A stretch of 64,000 nucleotides of DNA from PALSA-1004 sp041483135. GTDB lineage: Bacteria > Pseudomonadota > Gammaproteobacteria > Burkholderiales > SG8-41. The DNA lies in contig JBGPFE010000010.1 of NCBI GenBank assembly GCA_041483135.1, positions 49,395-113,394 on the forward strand. Reading direction: 5' to 3'. Every line of letters begins with the position of its first letter. Positions within the stretch are counted from its first letter, which is position 1. Both the position numbers and the translations under genes were made by a program. Below the pieces are notes generated by a model. The model searched no databases and had not been told where the DNA came from. It was given only the letters and a program-made list of their open reading frames with translations. Shown one piece after another: positions 26,699 to 35,252 of this stretch.

Positions 26699-27787
26699 TT
26701 ATTTCCCGGCCGTGCCGAGTTGAGCGGCCATCCAGTCGGCGGTCTGATCGCGGTAGCGGTACCACAGGTTGTTGACGACGTGATTGCCGCCTTCGATCAC
26801 CGACAGCACGCACGGGCCCGCGACTTCGGCGGCGAGCATCCGGGCCTGGTCGGGCGAGGTCAGGCGGTCCTGGGTGCCGGCAACGATGTAGATCGGGCAG
26901 GTGATGTTCTGCGCGATGCCCTTGAGCGAGACGCGCGCAGCGACCTTGCCCGCCTCTTCGTAGTTCGCGCTTTTCGAGCGCACGCGAAACGCTTCCGCAT
27001 TGATCCTGGGCCGCCCTTCGAAGCTCGTCGAACGCTGATAGGCGCCGGACAGCGCGACGCATGCCTTGATGCGTTTTTCGAACGCCGCGGCGCGCGGTGC
27101 ATAATAACCGCCGAACGACACGCCCCATATGCCGATGCGGCCAACGTCGATATCTTTGCGCGTTGCGAGGTAATCAATCACCGCCTTGACCGGCTTCTCG
27201 TATTCCGGAGTGATGGGGAAGTCGTATTCCGCCTCCCCTTGCCCCGGACCGTCGAACGCGAGTGTTGCGAGACCACGCCTGAGGAAGCGGTTCTCGTAGT
27301 CGTCCATCTCTTCCTTGGTCGAATCAAGCCCCATGCACATCACGACGATCGGCGGCTTGGCGATTCCTTTGGGCTTGCGCAGGTTGCCGTACAGCCTTTT
27401 GCCTTCGTACGGAATCTCGACGCGCTCGCCAGGCGGATCGAGCAGCGGCAGCGCCTTGTTGCGGCACTCGACCGCTTTCCCGTGCGCGCGCTTCATCTGC
27501 TCCATGTCGTTCACGAACAGAAACTTGCCGAAGTGGTAGCACACCGCGGCGCGCGTCCAGTGCTCGCCGGCGGAGAGCTTGTGGCCGTCGGCGAACGCCT
27601 GGTTGCCGAGCTCTTCGTGGACCGCGGCGCGCGCCGACCACGCCGCGCACCAGTCTTCCCAGCGTACGAGATCGGCGGTCACCTCCTGAAAATCGGTGAG
27701 CGGCACGCCGTTGATGACGAAACGCGGCGCCCAGTGCGAGATCGCCGCTTCGACTTGCGCATCTTTCTGTTTCGCTGCCGTGTCCAT
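26699..27787 (-). CDS. Alpha/beta hydrolase, DHPON-hydrolase-like (paralogue C)
   Basis: The 362-residue protein has an N-terminal helical region (residues 1-115) and an alpha/beta-hydrolase core. The triad reads S224 (GVSFGGYYA), D307 (GTQDRLTS) and H336 (EGGNHVVNN); an oxyanion-like MCMGLDSTKEEM segment lies at 150-161. The arrangement fits the FrsA/2,6-dihydroxypseudooxynicotine hydrolase group, which includes a C-C bond hydrolase. Close paralogues lie at 28870 and 32107. GGGAGAA precedes the ATG. The linked Bug receptor and dehydrogenase genes suggest a role in breaking down an imported organic compound; the substrate is unknown. Confidence 0.87.
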   Translation of the reverse strand: MDTAAKQKDAQVEAAISHWAPRFVINGVPLTDFQEVTADLVRWEDWCAAWSARAAVHEELGNQAFADGHKLSAGEHWTRAAVCYHFGKFLFVNDMEQMKRAHGKAVECRNKALPLLDPPGERVEIPYEGKRLYGNLRKPKGIAKPPIVVMCMGLDSTKEEMDDYENRFLRRGLATLAFDGPGQGEAEYDFPITPEYEKPVKAVIDYLATRKDIDVGRIGIWGVSFGGYYAPRAAAFEKRIKACVALSGAYQRSTSFEGRPRINAEAFRVRSKSANYEEAGKVAARVSLKGIAQNITCPIYIVAGTQDRLTSPDQARMLAAEVAGPCVLSVIEGGNHVVNNLWYRYRDQTADWMAAQLGTAGK

Positions 27788-27879
27788 TTCAATTCTCCCA
27801 GACGCTCACCTTATAAATCTCATGTCGAGTACAGACCGACCAACGCCTGCCGCCTCATTCCACATACTTCATCATTCCG

Positions 27880-28856
27880 CTAGTCTGCCTTGATGCCCGC
27901 ATTCCTGATGATCGGGGTCCAGCGCGCGAGCTCGCTCCTTACCCACGCGCCGAGTTCCTCGGGCGTGGTGGGCGCAACCTCCGCGCCCTGCCTGAGTATC
28001 ATTTCCTTCACCTCCGGGCGCCGCAAGATCTCGCCGACCGCCTGATTGAGCTTCATCACGACCGGCCGCGGCGTCTTGGCCGGCGCGAACAGGCCGAACC
28101 AGAGCTTCGCCTCCATGCCGGGTATGCCCGCCTCGACGGCGCTCGGCACCTCCGGCACGCCGGCAAAGCGGGTGCGGCTGGAAACGGCGAGCGCCCTGAC
28201 CTTGCCGGCCTTGAGCTGGGCGTACGCCGTAACCGGCGACAGGAACGACACCTGCGTCTCCGCCGACAGCAGCGCCGTCAGCGCGAAGCCCGCGCTCTTG
28301 TAGGGTATATGCAGAATCTTCAGCCCCGTGACGTGATTGAACAATTCACCCGTCAGATGGCTGATGGTGCCGTTGCCGGCTGACGCATAGCTGACATCGC
28401 TCCGCTGCTTCGCGTACGCGATCAGTTCCTGCACGCTCGCCACCGGAACCGATGGGTGAACGACCAGCACCGTGACGCCGGTCGACACCATGCTGATCGG
28501 CGCGAAGTCCTTGAGCGGATCGTACGGCAGGTTCTTGTAGAGCGACACGGCGCTGACCATGGGGCCGGCGTGCCCCATCACCAGTGTATAGCCATCAGGC
28601 GCGGCCTTGGCGACGATATCGGCCGAAATCGTGCCGCCCGCTCCGGCGCGGTTGTCGACGACGACCGGCTGCCCCCATTTCTCGTTGAGCTTCTGGCCGA
28701 GAAAGCGCGACATGAAATCCGCCGTGCTGCCCACGCCCTGGCCCATCACACGGATCGGCTTGTCAGGATAATTTGCGCCGGATCGGCAGCCAGCGCCGGC
28801 AACGCGACCGCCACAGCAGCGAGTGCGGCGAACTTCGATATTGTGCATCCCATCAT
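27880..28856 (-). CDS. Bug-family receptor with a frameshift after the signal peptide
   Basis: From the ATG at 28856, with GGAGGAGGA before it, the reading gives a good signal peptide (MMGCTISKFAALAAVAVALP, then ALAADPAQ) but soon stops. The mature receptor (ANYPDKPIRVMGQGVGSTAD onward) is in another frame. Adding one A to the CAAATTAT run (plus-strand 28772-28774) would join them as ADPAQNYPDKPIRV. So a one-base deletion in a short A run separates export signal and body. Either the gene is a fresh pseudogene or the base is a sequencing error. The remaining 315 codons are intact and conserved. The alternative ATG at 28848 lacks a signal peptide. Confidence 0.8.
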
Positions 28857-28869
28857 CGTCCTCCTCCGC

Positions 28870-29958
28870 TCAGGCTTTCGGCAGACCTAGTTGTTGCGCG
28901 AGCCAGTCGGCGGTCTGCGCTTGATACATGTAGCGGCGATTGTTGACGACGTGATTGCCGCCTTTGACGATATTGAGGACTTTCGGACCCGATGCCTCGG
29001 CGGCGATGCGTTCCGCATGGTGCGGCGGCGTCAGATTGTCGAGCTCGCCGCCGACGACGTAAATAGGACAAGTGATGTTTTTCGCGGCCCTCTCCAGCGT
29101 CAGCGTCTGCGCTTTCTCGCGCGCTTCTTCCATGGTCTTGCTGTGGCTCCTGACCTTGAACGCCATGCGCGACAGTTCGTTGCGCGCATCGAAGACCTCC
29201 ACCCAACTATACGGACCCGACAGCGAAATGCAGGCCTTGAGCCGTTTCTCGAACGCCGCGGCGCGCGCCGCGTAATAGCCGCCGAGCGACACGCCCCAGA
29301 TGGCGACGCGCGCAGCATCGAGATCCTTGCGCGTCTCGATATAATCGACGACCGCCTTGACCGGCACTTCGTAATCGCCGCGGATCGGGATCTCGTACTC
29401 GGCCTCGCCCTGGCCCGGCCCGTCGAACGCGAGTGTCGCGATGCCGCGCCTGAGGAAAATGTTCTCGTAAACGTCCATTTCCTCCTTGGTCGAGTCGAGA
29501 CCGACGCACATGATGAGCACCGGCGGCCGCGCTGCTCCCGCGGGCTTGCGGAGAATGCCGTATAGCGTCTTGCCCTGGTATGGAATCGCGACGCGCTCGC
29601 CCGGCGGCTCGAGGTACGGCAGCGCGAGCTGGCGGCACTCGACGGTTTTGAGATGCGCCGCCTGCATCTGCGGCAGGTCGTGCACGAACATGAACTTGCC
29701 GAAGTGATAGCACAATGCGGCGCGCGTGAGATGCGCGGCGGCGCTCACGCCATGGCCGTCGGCAAGCGCCTGGCGCCCGAGCTCCTCATGCATCGCGGCG
29801 CGCGCCGACCATGCCGCGCACCATGCATCCCATTGCGTTATGCCCGCGGTGACTTCCTCGAAATCGCTCAGCGGCACGCCGCTCGCGACGAAGCGCGGCG
29901 CCCAGGCGCGAATCGCGATCTCGACGCGTTTGTCTTTTGCTTTAGCTGCAGTGTCCAT
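28870..29958 (-). CDS. Alpha/beta hydrolase, DHPON-hydrolase-like (paralogue B)
   Basis: This 362-residue paralogue has the same domain order as the protein at 26699. The nucleophile elbow is GVSLGGYYA, the acidic residue is in GGELDNLTP and the His is in KGGNHVVNN. The D-x-N variant around the Asp (ELDNL rather than QDRL) and several changes in the helical cap point to a different substrate. The catalytic residues are all present. The start at 29958 has GGGAT upstream. It lies 13 bases before the frameshifted Bug gene, so they are cotranscribed. Confidence 0.87.
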   Translation of the reverse strand: MDTAAKAKDKRVEIAIRAWAPRFVASGVPLSDFEEVTAGITQWDAWCAAWSARAAMHEELGRQALADGHGVSAAAHLTRAALCYHFGKFMFVHDLPQMQAAHLKTVECRQLALPYLEPPGERVAIPYQGKTLYGILRKPAGAARPPVLIMCVGLDSTKEEMDVYENIFLRRGIATLAFDGPGQGEAEYEIPIRGDYEVPVKAVVDYIETRKDLDAARVAIWGVSLGGYYAARAAAFEKRLKACISLSGPYSWVEVFDARNELSRMAFKVRSHSKTMEEAREKAQTLTLERAAKNITCPIYVVGGELDNLTPPHHAERIAAEASGPKVLNIVKGGNHVVNNRRYMYQAQTADWLAQQLGLPKA

Positions 29959-29977
29959 TAAATCCCAAACCTTTTGT

Positions 29978-30116
29978 AACCGCAGATGAACGCCGATAAA
30001 CGCGGATTACAAAACATGGCTCGAAATGAAAGTCACAAGCCGATTTCTGGAAACGCGTGTAAAAGGGATTTTCATTTGCTGTTTTAACTGCGTCCATCTG
30101 CGTTTATCGGCGGTTG
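29978..30116. repeat. Inverted repeat of the CATCTGCGTTTATCGGCGG type
   Basis: The left arm (CGCAGATGAACGCCGATAAA, then CGCGGAT) and the right arm (CATCTGCGTTTATCGGCGG) are inverted around 80 bases of AT-rich sequence. The best matching 17 bases differ at one position. A third copy, CATCTGCGTTCATCGGTGG, lies at 16511-16529 next to another repeat. The element fills the gap between hydrolase B and the next Bug gene. Confidence 0.75.
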
Positions 30117-30123
30117 CTTTGCC

Positions 30124-31095
30124 TTAATCGGCTTTCGCGCCGGACGCTTTCACCACTTTGGCGAGCCGCCCAACCTCGGCTTTGATGAAGACGTCGAACT
30201 CCACGGGCGACATCGAATGGGGTGTCGCGCCCTGGATGAGCAGGCGTTCCTTAACGTCCTGCAACGCGAGGATGCGCGCGACCTCCCTGGCGATCTTTTC
30301 CTTCACGTCCTTCGGCATTTTGGCCGGGCCGAGCAGGCCGGTCCACAGGTTGAAGTCGAACCCGGGCAGCCCGGATTCGGCTACGGTCGGCAGGTCCGGC
30401 AACACCGGCGAGCGGTTCTTCGTGCTCACTGCGAGCCCCGTGATCTTGCCGCCCTTGACCAGCGGCACGGCCGCGGTGATTGGTGAAAAGAAGTACTGAA
30501 CGCCGCCGCCGATGGTGTTGGTGAGAGCCTCGGGCGTGCCCTTGAACGGGACGTGCACCACGTTGATGTTGGCGGCGAGCTTGAACTGCTCACCATTCAT
30601 GTGGGTGCCGCTGCCGACGCCCGCTGAGCCGTAGTTGATCTGCCCGGGCTTGGCCTTGGCCAACTCGACGAGATCCTTGACGGACTTCAGCCCGAGCGAC
30701 GGTGTCGTTACCAGCACGTTGGGCACATCCGCGACCAGCGTGATGCCGGCGAAATCCTTGACCGTGTCGTAAGGCAGCTTGCTGTAGAGCGACGCGTTGA
30801 CCGCATGGCCGATCGACACCATCATCAGCGTGTGGCCGTCGGGCGTTGCGTTCAGCAGAATCTCCGACGCGATCACGCCGCCGGCGCTCGGCCGGTTGTC
30901 CACGACCACTTGCTGCCCCCAGTTCTCCGCCATCTTCTGGCCGACAATGCGCGCGAGGAAATCAGTCGCGCTGCCCGCCGAAAACGGCACCAGCATGCGG
31001 ATCGGCTTGCTCGGGAATTTATCCTGTGCGGCCGCTGTACCCGCAACCAGCAGCATCCCGACCGCCACCGCCGCCATTCTTTTCGTCATGCTCAT
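30124..31095 (-). CDS. Bug/TctC-family receptor
   Basis: The 323-residue protein has a signal peptide (MSMTKRMAAVAVGMLLVAG, cleavage near TAAAQ) and then DKFPSKPIRMLVPFSAGS, the Bug family start. Further family marks are VVVDNRPSAGG, INYGSAGVGSGTHM, HVPFKGTPEALT and SPVLPDLPTVAESGLPGF. It should bind a carboxylate or other small acid in the periplasm. GAGGAGAAAA precedes the ATG. It lies 23 bases after the next Bug gene. Two adjacent Bug genes are diverged, not recent copies. Confidence 0.92.
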   Translation of the reverse strand: MSMTKRMAAVAVGMLLVAGTAAAQDKFPSKPIRMLVPFSAGSATDFLARIVGQKMAENWGQQVVVDNRPSAGGVIASEILLNATPDGHTLMMVSIGHAVNASLYSKLPYDTVKDFAGITLVADVPNVLVTTPSLGLKSVKDLVELAKAKPGQINYGSAGVGSGTHMNGEQFKLAANINVVHVPFKGTPEALTNTIGGGVQYFFSPITAAVPLVKGGKITGLAVSTKNRSPVLPDLPTVAESGLPGFDFNLWTGLLGPAKMPKDVKEKIAREVARILALQDVKERLLIQGATPHSMSPVEFDVFIKAEVGRLAKVVKASGAKAD

Positions 31096-31118
31096 GATTT
31101 TCTCCTCGGTTTATTGTC

Positions 31119-32090
31119 TCACTGGCTCGAGATGCCGGCGTCCTTCACCAGCTTCTGATACCGCACGAACTCCGTCTGCATCAGCTTCTGAAATGCTTCC
31201 GGCGTGCCGAACGCCGCTTCGGCGCCCTGGCGCAGGAAGCGCTCCTTCATATCGGGGGTCTTGAGGATGTTCCCGATGTCCTTGTTCAGCTGCAACACGA
31301 TGCCACGCGGCGTTTTGGCCGGCGCCACCACGCCGAACCAGCTCTCGGTCTGAAAACCCGGCAATCCGGATTCCGCGATCGTCGGCACGTCGGGCAGCGA
31401 CGGCGTGCGCTTGAGCGTACCCACCGCCAGCGGACGCAGCTTGCCATCCCTCAACATGGGCATCACCGCCGGCAGCGGGAAAATATACATCTGCACGCGG
31501 CCGGCGAGCATCTCGGTGAAGATATCGGACAACAACTTGAACGGCACGTGCTCGACCTTGATCCCGGCAGCCGCCATGAACGCTACGCCCGCAATGTGCG
31601 ACGAGCTGCCGATGCCGGCAGAGCCGTAATTGAGCGCCCCCGGCTTCTGCTTGGCGAGCGCGATCAGGTCGCCGACCGATTTGACCGGCAGATTGGGCGT
31701 GACGACCAGCACGTTGGGCAGCGCAGCGACCTCGATCACCGCCACGATATCTTCGAGTGCGCGGTACGGTGGGTCCTTCTGCAGCAGTGCATTGACCAGG
31801 TGCGGCTGGCCGACCATGCCCAGCGTGTAGCCGTCCGGTGCGCCTTTCGCGATGAGCGTGCTGCCGACAATGCCGCCTGCGCCGGCGCGGTTATCGATGA
31901 CGACCTGCTCGCCGTAGAACTCGTTGAGCTTTTGCCCGACGGCGCGCGCCAGAAAGTCGCTTGCCGCACCCGGCGGAAACGGCACGACCATGCGAATCGG
32001 CTTGGCGGGATACTTGTCGGCCGCACCCGCAGCACCGGCAGCCGCAACAGCCGCGACGACTAATAGTGCTGCCCAGGTTTTCTTGATCAT
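31119..32090 (-). CDS. Bug/TctC-family receptor
   Basis: The 323-residue protein starts MIKKTWAALLVVAAVAAAG with an Ala-rich signal peptide, then DKYPAKPIRMVVPFPPGA. Other family marks are VVIDNRAGAGG, LNYGSAGIGSSSHI, EHVPFKLLSDIFTE and PSLPDVPTIAESGLPGF. The ATG at 32090 has GAGGAG nine bases upstream; a longer in-frame start would place the signal peptide internally and is rejected. It directly follows hydrolase A (16 bases), as the frameshifted Bug gene follows hydrolase B. Confidence 0.92.
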   Translation of the reverse strand: MIKKTWAALLVVAAVAAAGAAGAADKYPAKPIRMVVPFPPGAASDFLARAVGQKLNEFYGEQVVIDNRAGAGGIVGSTLIAKGAPDGYTLGMVGQPHLVNALLQKDPPYRALEDIVAVIEVAALPNVLVVTPNLPVKSVGDLIALAKQKPGALNYGSAGIGSSSHIAGVAFMAAAGIKVEHVPFKLLSDIFTEMLAGRVQMYIFPLPAVMPMLRDGKLRPLAVGTLKRTPSLPDVPTIAESGLPGFQTESWFGVVAPAKTPRGIVLQLNKDIGNILKTPDMKERFLRQGAEAAFGTPEAFQKLMQTEFVRYQKLVKDAGISSQ

Positions 32091-32106
32091 GTTTATTCTC
32101 CTCGTC

Positions 32107-33207
32107 TCAATGTGGCGGCATGCCAAGCTGGCATGCCATCCAATCCGCCGATTGCATCCGGTATTTGTAGACGCGGTTGTTGGCGACATGATTGCCGTCT
32201 TCGATCAACAGCAGCTCGACCGGGCCCGCCGCCTCTTTCGCCACGCGCTCAGCGTCCTGCCACGGCACCAGGCGGTCCTGCTTGCCTGCAACCAGAAACA
32301 GCGGACACTTGATCAGCCTGGCGACGCCGTGCATTGACAGAGTCAACGCGTGCCTGCGCGCTGCGTCCTGGGTCGCGCATTTGCTGCGCACGCGGAAAGT
32401 TTCGCGCGTCAACTCGGGCAGGATGTTCCAGTTCTCGCCGAAATTATACGGCCCCGACAGGCCGATGCACGCCTTGACACGCTTTTCGAATGCTGCGGCG
32501 CGCGGCGCGTAATAGCCGCCGAGGCTGACGCCCCACAAGCCGATTTTATCGGGGTCGATATCCTTGCGCGTCTCGAGCCAGTCGATGACGGCCTTCACCG
32601 CCACCTCGTAATCGCCGCGGATCGGAAAGTCATATTCGGATTCGCCCTGCCCCGGCCCGTCGAACGACAGTGTCGCCAGCCCGCGCGCGAGAAACAACGA
32701 CTCGTAGCTCTCCATTTCCTCCTTCGCCGAATCGAGCCCCATGCACATGACGACGATCGGCGGACGCGCGACACCGGCCGGCCGCCGCAGGATGCCGGCG
32801 AAGGATTTGCCTTCGAACGGAATCCGCACGTATTCGCCTGCAGGCCGCAGATGCGGCAGCGCAAGCTTGCGGCACTCGACCGCTTTCATGTGCGCGGCGC
32901 GCATTTGCGCGAGATCGACGACGAACACGAACTTGGAAAAGTGGTAGCACACGGCAGCCGTCGTCAGGTGCTGCGCCGCCGAGAGCATGAAACCGTCGTC
33001 GAGCGCCTGGCGCCCGCTTGCCTCGTGTTGCGCGGCGCGCGCGCACCATGCGCTGCACCAGTCTTCCCAGCGGTTGACGCCCGCGGTGACTTCCTCAAAA
33101 TCGGTGAGCGGCACGCCGTTCGAAACGAAGCGCGGCGCCCAATGCGCGATCGCCGATGCTACACGCGGATCTTCGCTATGCGCTTTATTCGCGGTTGCGT
33201 TGTCCAT
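32107..33207 (-). CDS. Alpha/beta hydrolase, DHPON-hydrolase-like (paralogue A)
   Basis: This 366-residue protein is the first enzyme gene of the series. It shares the helical N-terminal cap (HWAPRFVSNGVPLTDFEEV), the MCMGLDSAKEEM segment, the nucleophile GVSLGGYYA, the Asp in GKQDRLVP and the His in EDGNHVANN with the proteins at 26699 and 28870. The Gly-Gly before the His is changed to Asp-Gly. The ribosome site before its ATG is weak. It follows the THI5-like binding protein by 24 bases, and a Bug gene follows, so enzyme and binding protein are probably made together. Confidence 0.87.
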   Translation of the reverse strand: MDNATANKAHSEDPRVASAIAHWAPRFVSNGVPLTDFEEVTAGVNRWEDWCSAWCARAAQHEASGRQALDDGFMLSAAQHLTTAAVCYHFSKFVFVVDLAQMRAAHMKAVECRKLALPHLRPAGEYVRIPFEGKSFAGILRRPAGVARPPIVVMCMGLDSAKEEMESYESLFLARGLATLSFDGPGQGESEYDFPIRGDYEVAVKAVIDWLETRKDIDPDKIGLWGVSLGGYYAPRAAAFEKRVKACIGLSGPYNFGENWNILPELTRETFRVRSKCATQDAARRHALTLSMHGVARLIKCPLFLVAGKQDRLVPWQDAERVAKEAAGPVELLLIEDGNHVANNRVYKYRMQSADWMACQLGMPPH

Positions 33208-33231
33208 GATGTTCCGGTGTCGAGCGATTAT

Positions 33232-34188
33232 TCAGCGTGCCTGCCGCGCCTTTTCCAGGCATGACAAATCCATGTACTTGTCGGGAGCGCCCTGCGCCCC
33301 CTTGAATCCCTCGGCTTCCCAAACCACGTTTATCACCTGGCGCAGCCCTGCCGGTGCGATTTCCGGCAGTGGACGTTTGACCATTTCGTCGTACGCGCTC
33401 GCTGCGGTAGTGGCGTCCATATTGAGCCGCGCCAGCAGTATCCGGATTGCCTCGGGCTTGTTCTGCGCGTCCCGCAGCCAGGCGTAACTGGCGTCGAACG
33501 CGCGGATGAAAGCGATCAGCCGCTGCTCGTTCTGCCGCGCCCACGCGCGGCGCGCCGCACCGACCGAGCCGGGATAAGCCGGGAAAAAATCCTTGATGGT
33601 GCCGAGACTTTTGAAGCCGGCAGCAAGCAGATTGCGGTCGAACGGCGAATTGAGAAAGCTCGCGCAGGCTGTGCCGCTTTTTAGCGCATCGAAGCGCTCC
33701 TGGGAGCCGCCGTATTCGTGCAGCATGTAATCGCCGTCCTGCAATCCCTGGTCTGCCAGAAGCTTGCGTAGCAGCAGCGCGTAGCCGGTGCGCGCGCCAT
33801 CCACAGCGATGTCCCTGTCCTTCAAGTCGGCGAACGAATTGATGCCGGGCGCCACCACCAGGCTAAGTTGCGGCGCGTGCGCGTGCCCCATGAACGCGAA
33901 CAGGTCGGAGCCACGCTCCACCGCGCGCACCACGTGGTCCGACTGCTGGAAACCGATGTCATAGCCGCCCTTGATCAGTTGCTCGAGTTGCAGGGCCGAT
34001 GAAGCGGTCAAAGTCACTTCGACGTCGATGCCCTCGCGCTCGAACATTTTGTTCGCCTGCGCGACGTAGAGCGGCCAGGAAGTGATGCCTTCGGAAATGA
34101 CGGCCAGCCGCATGGCCGGTGCCGCGCGCTGCGGGGCGGGTTGCGCAGGCTCCGCGGTCGGGCCTGAGGCGCGTACTGTGCCGGGCAT
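33232..34188 (-). CDS. THI5/NMT1-like solute-binding protein without a signal peptide
   Basis: The 318-residue protein matches the SsuA/THI5-like type-2 periplasmic fold: MRLAVISEGITSWPLYVAQ, then GIDVEVTLTASSALQLEQL, DIGFQQSDHVVRAVERGSD and FADLKDRDIAVDG. The N-terminus (MPGTVRASGPTAEPAQPAPQ) is Pro/Ala-rich with no hydrophobic stretch, so no Sec, Tat or lipoprotein signal is seen. GGAGG precedes the ATG at 34188 and no better start exists. It may act in the cytoplasm as a sensor or enzyme, or the true export signal is missing. It is divergent from a FadR-type regulator and first in the catabolic series. Confidence 0.8.
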   Translation of the reverse strand: MPGTVRASGPTAEPAQPAPQRAAPAMRLAVISEGITSWPLYVAQANKMFEREGIDVEVTLTASSALQLEQLIKGGYDIGFQQSDHVVRAVERGSDLFAFMGHAHAPQLSLVVAPGINSFADLKDRDIAVDGARTGYALLLRKLLADQGLQDGDYMLHEYGGSQERFDALKSGTACASFLNSPFDRNLLAAGFKSLGTIKDFFPAYPGSVGAARRAWARQNEQRLIAFIRAFDASYAWLRDAQNKPEAIRILLARLNMDATTAASAYDEMVKRPLPEIAPAGLRQVINVVWEAEGFKGAQGAPDKYMDLSCLEKARQAR

Positions 34189-34524
34189 TGCAAACCTCCA
34201 GAAACGGCGCTTATTGCACGTTGCCACGGCGGCAATCGGGTTGTTTCGACTTTTATGACGCGCGCTGCGAGGCTCAGCGTGGAATTTGCATGCTAGAGAA
34301 AAATGAACCAATAGTCAACAAATCGGAAAATTGGTTCATTTTAGATTACCATTGGTTTATAGCCTATTTGGCTGCAACGCATTATTGTTGGTGGGTCTGT
34401 GGCATATGCGTCGCTTGATCTCAAATAATGGTTCAAGCCAAATATAGACCAATATTGCCAATTGGTTTGTTCTTGGTGTTAGACTAGGCACTGCTTAACT
34501 CGATACCTATAACCGACGCACACC
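34189..34524. promoter_or_regulatory. AT-rich divergent control region with ATTGGTT half-sites
   Basis: This 336-base gap between the THI5-like gene and the FadR-type regulator gene is far more AT-rich than its surroundings. It holds a perfect 13-bp inverted repeat, AAAATGAACCAAT at 34300-34312 and ATTGGTTCATTTT at 34330-34342. Further ATTGGTT copies lie at 34351-34357 and 34461-34467, with near matches TAATGGTTCA (about 34426) and GACCAAT (about 34447). GntR/FadR regulators bind short palindromes, so this is a likely operator cluster for the divergent regulator. I see no thi box, so a TPP riboswitch is unlikely. Confidence 0.7.
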
Positions 34525-35211
34525 ATGGCGAGTCGCCTCCAATCCCGGGCAGGCGCGCGGCGCATCCGCGAATTCATCCTGAACGGGGCGGCTGACGGTT
34601 CGCTCGCCCGGGGTGAAAAACTGCCGACCGAGCGCGAGCTCGCGCAGCGCTTCGCGGTGCCGCGCAATGCGGTGCGCAAAACGCTTGCGCAGCTCGAAGC
34701 GGAAGGCTCGATCGCGCGGCACGTCGGCCGCGGCACTTTTCTCGCCGCCGCAGCCGGCGCCGGCAATGAGCCCGGGACTGCCCCCGCCAATCACATCAGC
34801 CCGGCCGAATTGATGGAAGCGCGGCTGCGCATCGAGCCGGCCATCGCCGAGCTGATCGTGACCAACGCGACCGCCGCCGATTTCGAACGCATGGAAATGT
34901 GTCTCGACAGGGCCGAGCGTGCCGCGACGCTCGATGAATTCGAGTTATGGGACGCGGCTCTGCATCAGGCGATGGCGAGCGCGAGCCACAACCGCTTCGT
35001 GATCCGCGTTCTCGACATCGTCACCGCGGTGCGCCAGCAATCCGAATGGGGCAAGCTGAAAGACCGCATCGTGACTCCCGAGCGGCGGCTCAAATATCAG
35101 CAGGAACACCGCGCGGTCGTGGCGGCGCTGAAAGATCGCGATGATGCGCGCGCCAAGGAGGCGATCATCGCCCACCTGCAGCACGCGCGGCGCAATCTGT
35201 TCGGCTACTGA
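34525..35211 (+). CDS. FadR/GntR-family transcriptional regulator (FCD domain)
   Basis: The 228-residue protein has an N-terminal winged helix (GEKLPTERELAQRFAVPRNA, then VRKTLAQLEAEGSIARHVGR). An all-helical FCD ligand domain follows with the metal-binding type residues in EFELWDAALHQAMASASHN and, further on, QQEHRAVVAALKDRD. FCD regulators usually sense small organic acids and repress catabolic genes. It is divergent from the THI5-like gene and the hydrolase/Bug series, so it is the best candidate regulator for that region. The site upstream of the ATG is weak. Confidence 0.92.
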   Translation: MASRLQSRAGARRIREFILNGAADGSLARGEKLPTERELAQRFAVPRNAVRKTLAQLEAEGSIARHVGRGTFLAAAAGAGNEPGTAPANHISPAELMEARLRIEPAIAELIVTNATAADFERMEMCLDRAERAATLDEFELWDAALHQAMASASHNRFVIRVLDIVTAVRQQSEWGKLKDRIVTPERRLKYQQEHRAVVAALKDRDDARAKEAIIAHLQHARRNLFGY

Positions 35212-35252
35212 TCCCGGGCGCGCGGCACGCCGAAGCCAGCGCGATGACGGCG

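Noticed and set aside
34189..34524. TPP riboswitch upstream of the THI5-like gene
   Set aside because: No thi-box sequence (such as CTGAGA with its partner) and no fitting stem set is visible.
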